Positions 34,060 to 42,165 of a stretch of DNA of 64,000 nucleotides are shown piece by piece. The notes beneath the pieces are model-generated. The model was not told the DNA's origin. It searched no databases and was given only the letters and a program-made list of their open reading frames with translations. This DNA is from an uncultured Roseburia sp. (lineage in GTDB: Bacteria > Bacillota > Clostridia > Lachnospirales > Lachnospiraceae), in the NCBI GenBank assembly GCA_947383215.1, contig CANDCP010000008.1, positions 1-64,000 of the forward strand, read 5' to 3'. A program made the position numbers and the translations under genes. Every line of letters starts with the position of its first letter. Position 1 is the stretch's first letter.

Positions 34060-37000
34060 ATGAGAAAAATGCGAAAAGCCATTCATTTGCTGTTAGTCGT
34101 TACATTGACACTGGGGCTTGCGTGGACGCCGCAATGCGCGGCAGATACGGTTTTTGCCGCAGAAGAGAAACCTGTTTCGGGGACGTTTGGGGAGCTGAAC
34201 TGGGAGCTTACTAAAGATGATACATCGGACTGGGATTTGGCGCAGGGAACGCCGTACAGGCTGACGCTGACGGGAAGCGGCGAGATGAAGGGGGGCGTTG
34301 TGCCGTGGAGCGCTTACCGGGCCACGATTACATCCGTGTCGATCGCAGAAGGGATTACGACCGTCGGGAACAACGCGTTCTATCAGTGCGTCAGCCTCAA
34401 ATCGATTACGATTCCGGACAGTGTGACAAAGATCGGCGGCGACGCGTTTAAGGGCTGTACGCTTTTGGAAAACGTAAATTTCGGAAATAGCGTAGAAGAA
34501 ATCGGGCTTTGCGCTTTTGAAAACTGCATCAGTCTCAAATCGATTGCGATTCCGGACAGCGTTACCATAATCGGAGGCAGCGCGTTTAAAAGCTGTCGCG
34601 CTTTGGCGACGTTTGTATGCGGGGCCGGTTTAAAAGAAATCGGAAGCTTTGCGTTTAACGATACGGGGATTTCGGGAATTTGCTTTCAAGACGGTCTCGA
34701 GGTTGTCGGTGACAACGCGTTTTACAATTCCGGGCTGAAAACGATTTCGCTTCCGCCGACAGTCACATACCTGGGCAGAATGGCGTTTGCCGACACTTCA
34801 TTGTCGGAGCTTACCATACCGGAGAGTGTGACGGAGATCGGGGGCGGAATTTTGTACAACGTGAATACGTTAAAGAGGATCCTCGTTGAAGAAAACAATC
34901 CCGTTTTTTTTGTGCAAGACGGCGCTCTGTATGAACAAAAGGGAGATCATCCTTACCGGGTTCTCGCCTATGCGGGCGCGTCTGGCCCGGATGCGATAAA
35001 AATTGCGGACGGTACGGAAATCATAGACGAATATGCCTTTGCCCGGGCGTCGAATCTTACGTCCGTCCAGCTGCCGGATACCTTAAAGACCATCGGGAAC
35101 ACGGCGTTCTCGCATTGTTCCGGTATTGAGGAGATCTCGATTCCGGACTGCGTAGAAAAAATCGGGCTTTATGCCTTTTCCTATAATACGTCTTTAGCCT
35201 CGGTAAGCGTTGGGAAGGGACTTGAAAAATGTCCGGGGACGGTTTTTTCCGGATGCAGAAGCATCAAAACGTTTACCGTCTCGCAGGAAAATCCGTTTTT
35301 AGAATCCGTGGATCACGTTGTCTATAATAAGTCGCATACGGAGCTGTATTTTTATGCGCCGGCCAAAGAGGAGAAGGAATATCATATTCTTGATACCGTG
35401 GAACAGATATTTTCGAGCAGTATATGTATGACTGCAATGCTTGAAGAGTTGTTTATGCCGGAAAATCTGACGCAGATATACAGCCAGTCGATCTCCGATA
35501 ACCGCGGTTTGCGGGCGATTTATTTTCCGGGGAACGCTCCGGATAACAAGGGGAACGCGATTGGAAGCTGTTCTCCGGATCTTGTCTGCTACCGGACGGA
35601 GGGATCGGTCGGATGGGAACATCCCTCATGGGCTTCCTATACATTTGCGGATTGGAGACCGGAAGATCATACAAAGTCCGAGGGGGAATTCGGAGAGCTT
35701 GCGTGGAAATATGAGGGCGAAACCGGCCGGATGTTATTTATGGGAGCCGGGGCGATTCCTGATTTTACCGAGAACGAACCGGCACCGTGGAGCGCTTATA
35801 TGGGTGAAATTCAGACGATTGAGGCGCAGGGGGTTACGGCCGTCGGAGACTATGCGTTCTATCGGGCGGGAAAACTGATTCTCCTCAGAGCAGGGGATAC
35901 GTTGCGCGAAATCGGCGACTTTGCGCTTGCAGGCTGCGGCGGATTGTCGCTTGTGGATTTTGGCGGGCTGGAGGTTATCGGGGCGTCGGCGTTTCAAAAC
36001 AATGCGTCGTTAAAGGGAGACGTGGCGTTGGAGAGAGCGGCCGTTGTCGGAGAAGGGGCTTTTAAGGGCTGTGAAGGGATTACGGGCGCGACGCTCGGGA
36101 CTGCGCTTACATCGCTGGAGCGGGAAGCGTTCTCGGATTGTACTTCATTAAGGCGTTTCCTTGTGCCGCAGAGCGTTTCCGTGATCCGCGAGGGGGCGTT
36201 GAGCGGATGCGTAAGTCTTCGAACCGTCAATATTCCGTCCGGTGTGACGACGATCGGCGCGCAGGCGTTTGCGGGAGATTCTGCCCTGGAAAGAGTATAT
36301 TTTTACGGAGACGTTCCAAAAAATTGGGCGGCGGACAGCTTTGCGGATTGCGGCGAGGCGCTGACGCTGTGTTACCGCGCGTCGAAAACGGAGTGGGAGC
36401 GCTTTGACGGCCTGTGGAATGCGCTGCCGCTTGTCGGGTTGGAGCGATTTTATACCGAAGGGAGGGATCATTATTCCTTCGGAAATACAATGTCTTCCTT
36501 TGGGTATACGCCGGGCTACCGTTTTTTGAGACAGCGTTATGTGGATGTGCTTGAAAGTATTATAGCGGGGACATATTATTATGCGATTAATAAGAAATGG
36601 AACGGTTCCTGCTACGGCATGGCAGTCTCCACCCTGGAATTTTACGAAAATTCCAGATTTAATGTGAAAGATTATGACAGGGCGGCGGAATGGCTTTACG
36701 ATATCGAAGCGCCGGGGAACAGGGATTCTGCGCTTACCAGGCTGATCGAGGAATATCAGATTTCACAGTATAAGACTGAAATTGCAGGGTATGGGGGCGG
36801 CTTTAGCAGAAACAGGGACGCATACCGTGAGATGATCTGGAAGGTAGAAGAGTTTGAGCGCTCCGGCGGCCTTTCGGGCGATGCGCAGGCGGAGCCGATT
36901 GTGATGCTTGTCGGCGCAAAAAACAGTGCGCACGCGGTGATACCGGTTTCGGTCGATCAGGATGCGAACGGAGATTTCCTGCTTCAGGTATACGATCCGA

Positions 37001-39045
37001 ATAAACCGGCGGGACTGCAGACGCTGAGAATTTATAAAGATTTTCGGGGAATTTCGTACGGTTCATGTTTTGAGGCTTCCTATATAGAATATTCAGAGAT
37101 TGCGAAAGCGATGGCGGGCGCTGCGCCGCATCAGGACAGGGACCATGGTACGCTGTATCTGTCGATTGACAAGGAGACGGGAAAGGTTGTAGACGAAGAC
37201 GCAAGAGAACTCGATCAGATAGAAGGGGCGTATGAGCAGAAGCCGTTTGCGGCGGATGGCGACGATAATTTTTCCGGAATAAAAAGTTTTGTCCTGCCGG
37301 GCGGAAACTATCAGCTCTTCGCCGAAGAGACGCAAAAAGAGGAAAATGTGACGTTTTATCTGGCGACGGACGAGAGCTTTGCACAGATTACGTCCACGGA
37401 TGCAGACGCGGCGCTTACTGTGAATCAAAAGGGAACCGGGAGCGGCGGCCTGGAAATTTCGCTGCAGTCAGAGTCCACAGAGAAAGAGACAGTGGAAATT
37501 ACCGTTATGAACCGGCTGGGAATGGAGCGCGCCATAGAGATTTCGGGGGCGAACGCATCCGTTGCGATTCCCGACGATAATACGATAACCGTAGAAGTTT
37601 TGCAGGGAGAGGAAGTCTTGATTGACAAAAAGCCTGTTGAATTAAAGGAACAAAAGGCGGTATCTTCTTTTGCGGCTTCGGATGGGGAAAATCCCTGGAA
37701 GACAACGGATTTTGAAGCAGGAGCAGTTTGCAATGAAAGGAACGAATTAAGCGGGACGGCGAATGTGACAGTGATTTGCGGCGATGTTTCCGGGAGGGAC
37801 GCGGCGGTCGCAGTGGAATATTTTGACGCGGACGGAAGAAAGATAGCTTCGTATACGGAGGACAAACGTTTGAATGCAGGATGGAATACCGTTGCGCTAT
37901 CTTATGAAAATCTGCCGACGGACTTTCAAGAGCAGGAGGGGGAGGCGGCGCTGTCCTGTGTTTTGACCGTAAGCGATAAAGAGGGAAACGCCGTCACAGC
38001 GACAGCGGGCGGGGTAGCGGTTTCACTGACAAAGCAGCCAGAAGAACCAGGGACGGAGGAACCGGGAACCGAGGAGCCAGGAACGGAAGAACCGGGAACC
38101 GAGGAGCCAGGAACGGAAGAACCGGGAACCGAGGAGCCGGGAACGGAAGAACCAGGAACAGAAGAACCAGGAACGGAAGAACCGGGGACCGAGGAGCCGG
38201 GAACAGAAGAACCAGGAACAGAAGAGCCGGGGACAGAGAAACCCGGAACACAGCAGCCGAAGCCGCCGGCCGATATTGCCGTGACAGAGGTTGCCGTGGA
38301 AGAGGAGAAGCTGACGTTTGGAGCAGGTGAGAAGTATAAACTGAACGCGTCGGTGATACCGGGGAACGCTTCGGATAAAACGCTTAAATTTGCAGCGTCA
38401 GGCGCCGCCGCGACAGTTGACGCTGCGGGAAATATTACGGCAAAAAAGCCGGGAACGGCGTATATAACCGTAAGCTCTGCAAACGGTAAAAAAGCGGTTA
38501 TCACGGTAATTGTAAAAAAGGCTCCGAAAAAAATCACATTAAAGACGACGAAGAAAACGTTGAAGGCGGGAAAGACATTTCGGATCAAGGTAAAACTTCC
38601 AAAAAATACGGCAAGCCGTAAGATCACGTATTCCTCGAGCAAAAAATCTGTGGCGGACGTCTCTTCTGACGGTGTGATAACCGCAAAGAAGAGGGGAACG
38701 ACGACAATTACGGTGAAGACATTCAACGGAAAGAAAGCAAAATTAAAGCTGACGGTAAAAGGGGAGATCGCGGTAAAAAAGGTGGTTGTATCGACGAAGA
38801 CGCTGACGCTTGGGATCGGCGAGATAGTCTGGCTAAACGCTGCCGTTTATCCTCAAAACGCATCCGATAAAAAGCTTACTTTCCGGGCGTCAAACAAGAC
38901 GGTGAAGGTAGACTCGAAAGGAAAGGTAACGGCAGTACGCGAGGGAACCTGTACGGTTACGGTAAAGGCCAAAAACGGAAAAAAGGCCGTAATAAAAGTG
39001 ATTGTGAAAAAGGCGGCGAACGCTCTGCCCGCAGTATATAATTAA
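34060..39045 (+). CDS. Large BspA-type LRR surface protein with embedded cysteine-peptidase-like domain
   Basis: The 1661-residue protein has a signal peptide (LLLVVTLTLGLAW) and two blocks of BspA-type leucine-rich repeats (about residues 85-440 and 590-760; units such as SITIPDSVTKIGGDAFKGC). Residues ~800-1020 look like a papain/C39-like peptidase: Cys851 in WNGSCYGMAVST, His958 in NSAHAVIPVSV and Asp979 in QVYDPNKP. Next come a beta-rich region, a 14-copy EEPGT linker (residues 1328-1397), and three Big_2-like Ig domains rich in Lys. No LPXTG motif is present. The gene starts 33 bases after the J-like gene, behind AAGGAGG. Peptidase activity is inferred from motif order only. Confidence 0.85.
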   Translation: MRKMRKAIHLLLVVTLTLGLAWTPQCAADTVFAAEEKPVSGTFGELNWELTKDDTSDWDLAQGTPYRLTLTGSGEMKGGVVPWSAYRATITSVSIAEGITTVGNNAFYQCVSLKSITIPDSVTKIGGDAFKGCTLLENVNFGNSVEEIGLCAFENCISLKSIAIPDSVTIIGGSAFKSCRALATFVCGAGLKEIGSFAFNDTGISGICFQDGLEVVGDNAFYNSGLKTISLPPTVTYLGRMAFADTSLSELTIPESVTEIGGGILYNVNTLKRILVEENNPVFFVQDGALYEQKGDHPYRVLAYAGASGPDAIKIADGTEIIDEYAFARASNLTSVQLPDTLKTIGNTAFSHCSGIEEISIPDCVEKIGLYAFSYNTSLASVSVGKGLEKCPGTVFSGCRSIKTFTVSQENPFLESVDHVVYNKSHTELYFYAPAKEEKEYHILDTVEQIFSSSICMTAMLEELFMPENLTQIYSQSISDNRGLRAIYFPGNAPDNKGNAIGSCSPDLVCYRTEGSVGWEHPSWASYTFADWRPEDHTKSEGEFGELAWKYEGETGRMLFMGAGAIPDFTENEPAPWSAYMGEIQTIEAQGVTAVGDYAFYRAGKLILLRAGDTLREIGDFALAGCGGLSLVDFGGLEVIGASAFQNNASLKGDVALERAAVVGEGAFKGCEGITGATLGTALTSLEREAFSDCTSLRRFLVPQSVSVIREGALSGCVSLRTVNIPSGVTTIGAQAFAGDSALERVYFYGDVPKNWAADSFADCGEALTLCYRASKTEWERFDGLWNALPLVGLERFYTEGRDHYSFGNTMSSFGYTPGYRFLRQRYVDVLESIIAGTYYYAINKKWNGSCYGMAVSTLEFYENSRFNVKDYDRAAEWLYDIEAPGNRDSALTRLIEEYQISQYKTEIAGYGGGFSRNRDAYREMIWKVEEFERSGGLSGDAQAEPIVMLVGAKNSAHAVIPVSVDQDANGDFLLQVYDPNKPAGLQTLRIYKDFRGISYGSCFEASYIEYSEIAKAMAGAAPHQDRDHGTLYLSIDKETGKVVDEDARELDQIEGAYEQKPFAADGDDNFSGIKSFVLPGGNYQLFAEETQKEENVTFYLATDESFAQITSTDADAALTVNQKGTGSGGLEISLQSESTEKETVEITVMNRLGMERAIEISGANASVAIPDDNTITVEVLQGEEVLIDKKPVELKEQKAVSSFAASDGENPWKTTDFEAGAVCNERNELSGTANVTVICGDVSGRDAAVAVEYFDADGRKIASYTEDKRLNAGWNTVALSYENLPTDFQEQEGEAALSCVLTVSDKEGNAVTATAGGVAVSLTKQPEEPGTEEPGTEEPGTEEPGTEEPGTEEPGTEEPGTEEPGTEEPGTEEPGTEEPGTEEPGTEEPGTEKPGTQQPKPPADIAVTEVAVEEEKLTFGAGEKYKLNASVIPGNASDKTLKFAASGAAATVDAAGNITAKKPGTAYITVSSANGKKAVITVIVKKAPKKITLKTTKKTLKAGKTFRIKVKLPKNTASRKITYSSSKKSVADVSSDGVITAKKRGTTTITVKTFNGKKAKLKLTVKGEIAVKKVVVSTKTLTLGIGEIVWLNAAVYPQNASDKKLTFRASNKTVKVDSKGKVTAVREGTCTVTVKAKNGKKAVIKVIVKKAANALPAVYN
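38041..38250 (+). repeat. 14-copy 15-bp tandem repeat encoding EEPGT
   Basis: Fourteen in-frame 15-base units encode thirteen EEPGT and one EKPGT. Third-position differences (accggaacc, ccaggaacg, ccggggacc variants) appear in runs, which suggests expansion by unequal slippage. The unit is a multiple of three, so copy-number change keeps the frame. Confidence 0.95.
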
Positions 39046-39058
39046 GCGTAAGTTTTCA

Positions 39059-39087
39059 TTGAAGAAGCATCGGAAAAGAAGTATAAT
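39059..39087 (+). promoter_or_regulatory. Promoter of the Fn3 protein gene
   Basis: TTGAAG and a perfect TATAAT are 17 bases apart, with a second TATAAT-like hexamer just after. The start codon is 29 bases downstream. Confidence 0.65.
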
Positions 39088-39116
39088 ATTATATAATGTT
39101 GAGCGGAGGTAATTAT

Positions 39117-41630
39117 ATGAAGAAGAAAAAAAGCGCCGTATTTCTCGCGGCGCTGTCGGCGCTTGTTCTAACTGTCACGGATTTTTCTTCTGCCGCGCAG
39201 GCGTTTGGGGGAACGTATGCATCGACAGAGGATTTGCAGACGGAGGATATATCGTCGGAGGAGGATACGGAAGCCGGGACGGAAGACGAGTCAGCGACAG
39301 AGCCGAAAGATGAGCCGGAGTCGACGGAGGGAGAGACGGAAGACGAAACGCAGACGGATTTCCCTGATAGTGGAGAGGCTGCCATCGACCAGGTAGAGGT
39401 GTCGTATGATCTGGAGAGACAGAAGCTGTCCGTCTCATGGTTCGGAAGGAATATTGCGGCGGTGGATATATACCAGGATGGAGAGCAGATTGCGGATAAA
39501 ATCGTGGGAGATATATTTACGATGAAAATCGCTTTGCAGGCAGGGGGCGAGTACACCTATAAGATTGTCTCCTTTAATGAAGAGATGGAAGAAGGAGAAA
39601 TCAAGACGCTGGATCTTAGCGTGGGCAATTATGTGGCCAGGATTGAAAGCCTTGAAGCGGAGTATGACGAGAGTAAGAGGCAGATTTGTCTGGAATGGAC
39701 AAGTGCGCATACGGAGTATGTAGATATTTATCTGAACGGCGAAGCGGTAGTGACAGAATACAAGAAAAACGCGTATGTGATAAATTATGCGCTTCAGCCG
39801 GGAGCCGATTACCAGGTGAGCGTGCTGCCGCATAATTCTAAACGGGAGATGGGCGCGGGGCGGGAGGAGAGACTGTCCGTCGGAGAATTCGAAGTTCCGG
39901 AAACGCCCGATTTGCAGAGGATCAGTATCGATATCAAAGATTCGAACGGAAATTATACGGGATTTTGCCGGCCGGCCATAGAGGTGAAATGGGAGGCGCA
40001 GGCAAATGCGTGTTACGAGATTTACCGAGCAAAAGACGACAGGCAGAGCTCCTATGTCTGGATTGCAAATGTAAAAGCGAATGCCGACGGGGAGTACACC
40101 TATACGGATAAAAGCATTGTTCCGGGAGATTATTATTATAAGGTCCGCCGGAAAATCGAAGAGGATACCTATACGTTTCAGGAATTGTTTTCGTCGCTGT
40201 CGGACTCGGAATGGATCGATGCGTCGGTTCCGCGGGCGACGGTAAGGACAGCGCTGTCTGAGGACGGAGGCGTTTTGCTGACGCTTGGCGCGAGCAGGGA
40301 TTATGTTTCCGGTTATGAAATATACAGAAAGGTGACCGGAGGAAACTACAAAAAAATCGGGGAAGTGACCGGAAATACATATGAGGACACGAATGTAACA
40401 TTTGGGATTATGTATTACTACAAGGTAAGAGCTTATTATTATGATTCCAAGAGCAGGAAAAAGATGTACGGTTCCTATTCTATGACGTCCAGGGCGAGGA
40501 ATACGGTGGGGCCCGTAAAGGCACAGGTAAAGGCGGTTTCTTCGGATAAGGTGAAGCTTACATGGTCAAAGGTAAGCAATGCAAAGCGATACGAGGTATA
40601 CTGCAAATCTGCCCTGCCGGGAGATTCTTATGAGTTGATTAAGGAGACCGATAAGCTGAGCATAACAAAACAACTGAAAACCGGAAGAAAGTATACGTTT
40701 TTAATAAAGGCATACGGGACCGACCGGAAGGGAAACACATATTTTTCCAGCGCTGAGATTACGTTTCGAACAGGATTTTCGACGCCGAAAGACTTCGCGG
40801 TTTCGAAGACGACATACGACTGGGATCAGGCGGCAAAGAAGCTGACGCAGCACGACAGGCTTACCTGGAGCCGGGTGTACGGCGCAGACGGATACTATAT
40901 TGAGCGCTATAATAAAGACACGGGGGGATATGATACGGTAATGCGTATAAAGAAAGGCTCGATTACGGGCTATACCGTATCCAATCCCGTGACAGCGGAT
41001 GAATCGGCGATCGTATACAGAGTCGGCGCATATCTGGGCGGGAAGATTTTATATGGAGATACCGTATCGGTTACGCCGAAGCTTGGCACGGTGAAAAATG
41101 TCAGGGTGAGAAGCCAAAAATCAAAGATAACGGTAAGCTGGCAGCAAGTGGCGGCGGCGGAGCGTTATGCGGTGTATCGCTCGAACGGGCGTACAATGGT
41201 GCAGGTGGGGGAGACGGACGGCCTTTCTTTTGTGGATCAGGGACTCGATGTCGGAGCTCCTTATACATATTATGTGCGCGCGGTTAATTCGTCGTGCGGA
41301 TATCTGGGAGATTACAGTGAGCCGGTTGCGTTTCTGCTGCTCCCGCAGACAGTGACAAAGGTTTCCGGCGTAAGTGCGAATACGCAGAAAGCGGTGCTCA
41401 AGTGGCGCGCGGTGACAAAGGCGAAGTATTATATCGTCTATTATGCAAAGGAGAAGGGCGGAGAGTATAAAAAGCTTGCTACGGTAAGAGGGGGCGAAAA
41501 ATATACACATAAAAATCTTGAGAAGGGGACAGTCTACTATTATAAAGTGACCGCAGTACAAAAAAATCGTCTGAAAATGAAAGTAGAATCCCTGGGATCC
41601 ACTCCGGTACGGGTGAAGATTGTGAAGTAA
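39117..41630 (+). CDS. Secreted fibronectin type III repeat protein
   Basis: The 837-residue protein has a signal peptide (AVFLAALSALVLTVTDFSSA) and a Glu/Thr/Asp-rich spacer of about 60 residues. A series of Fn3-like beta-sandwich modules follows, recognisable by repeats such as VKLTWSKVSNAKRYEVYCK, ITVSWQQVAAAERYAVYRS and AVLKWRAVTKAKYYIVYYA paired with GxxYTYxVRA motifs. No catalytic domain or wall-anchor motif is seen. It is likely a surface adhesin or matrix protein. The start follows GCGGAGG. Own promoter upstream. Confidence 0.85.
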   Translation: MKKKKSAVFLAALSALVLTVTDFSSAAQAFGGTYASTEDLQTEDISSEEDTEAGTEDESATEPKDEPESTEGETEDETQTDFPDSGEAAIDQVEVSYDLERQKLSVSWFGRNIAAVDIYQDGEQIADKIVGDIFTMKIALQAGGEYTYKIVSFNEEMEEGEIKTLDLSVGNYVARIESLEAEYDESKRQICLEWTSAHTEYVDIYLNGEAVVTEYKKNAYVINYALQPGADYQVSVLPHNSKREMGAGREERLSVGEFEVPETPDLQRISIDIKDSNGNYTGFCRPAIEVKWEAQANACYEIYRAKDDRQSSYVWIANVKANADGEYTYTDKSIVPGDYYYKVRRKIEEDTYTFQELFSSLSDSEWIDASVPRATVRTALSEDGGVLLTLGASRDYVSGYEIYRKVTGGNYKKIGEVTGNTYEDTNVTFGIMYYYKVRAYYYDSKSRKKMYGSYSMTSRARNTVGPVKAQVKAVSSDKVKLTWSKVSNAKRYEVYCKSALPGDSYELIKETDKLSITKQLKTGRKYTFLIKAYGTDRKGNTYFSSAEITFRTGFSTPKDFAVSKTTYDWDQAAKKLTQHDRLTWSRVYGADGYYIERYNKDTGGYDTVMRIKKGSITGYTVSNPVTADESAIVYRVGAYLGGKILYGDTVSVTPKLGTVKNVRVRSQKSKITVSWQQVAAAERYAVYRSNGRTMVQVGETDGLSFVDQGLDVGAPYTYYVRAVNSSCGYLGDYSEPVAFLLLPQTVTKVSGVSANTQKAVLKWRAVTKAKYYIVYYAKEKGGEYKKLATVRGGEKYTHKNLEKGTVYYYKVTAVQKNRLKMKVESLGSTPVRVKIVK

Positions 41631-41633
41631 CTG

Positions 41634-41662
41634 TTGAAGAAATAATTTCACTGTGATAAAAT
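41634..41662 (+). promoter_or_regulatory. Candidate promoter for the thioesterase-polA operon
   Basis: TTGAAG and TAAAAT are 17 bases apart, 35 bases before the GTG start of the thioesterase gene. Confidence 0.5.
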
Positions 41663-41697
41663 ATAATGTCAAAGTTTTTTGGGAAGGGGTCTTATTT

Positions 41698-42165
41698 GTG
41701 AAAGATACAAGAGTTGATATTTACAGTGGTTTACAGAACGTAAAGATAAAACCGTATGAGCATCATGTGAAATATTACGAGACAGATCAGATGGGGATTG
41801 TGCATCACTCCAATTATATTCGCTGGATGGAGGAAGCCCGGATGGATTTGATGGAGCAGATGGGTTACAGCTATAAAATGATGGAGGAGGCCGAGATTGT
41901 CAGCCCGGTGATCTCGGTAAAATGCGAATATAAGAGCATGGTCCGCTTTAGCGATACGGTAATCGTTGAGGCGAAAATTGCTTTTTACAACGGAGTAAAG
42001 CTGACGATCCATTACCGTATGACAGACAAAGAAACCGGAGAGTTAAGAACATTGGCGGTCAGTGAGCATTGTTTCCTCAATCGAAGCGGAAAGCCGATTT
42101 CGCTGAAACGTTCTTATCCAGAGATCGATACAAAATTTTTTGAAATGATGGATGAGGAAGAATAG
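41698..42165 (+). CDS. Hotdog-fold acyl-CoA thioesterase (4HBT family)
   Basis: The catalytic Asp loop YYETDQMGIVHHSNYIRWME is diagnostic of YbgC/4-hydroxybenzoyl-CoA thioesterase-like proteins. From the GTG start, which follows AAGGGG, it is about 155 residues. An upstream in-frame ATG lies inside the candidate promoter and is rejected. The stop codon overlaps the polA start (TAGATG), so the two are co-transcribed. The acyl substrate is unknown. Confidence 0.85.
   Translation: MKDTRVDIYSGLQNVKIKPYEHHVKYYETDQMGIVHHSNYIRWMEEARMDLMEQMGYSYKMMEEAEIVSPVISVKCEYKSMVRFSDTVIVEAKIAFYNGVKLTIHYRMTDKETGELRTLAVSEHCFLNRSGKPISLKRSYPEIDTKFFEMMDEEE

Noticed and set aside
38041..38250. Possible CRISPR-like array
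   Set aside because: The repeats are contiguous 15-bp in-frame coding units without unique spacers.
37926..38726. Long minus-strand frame rich in VPGSS repeats
   Set aside because: It is the mirror of the EEPGT-coding repeat and lysine-rich region of the BspA-type gene; no start site or family match.
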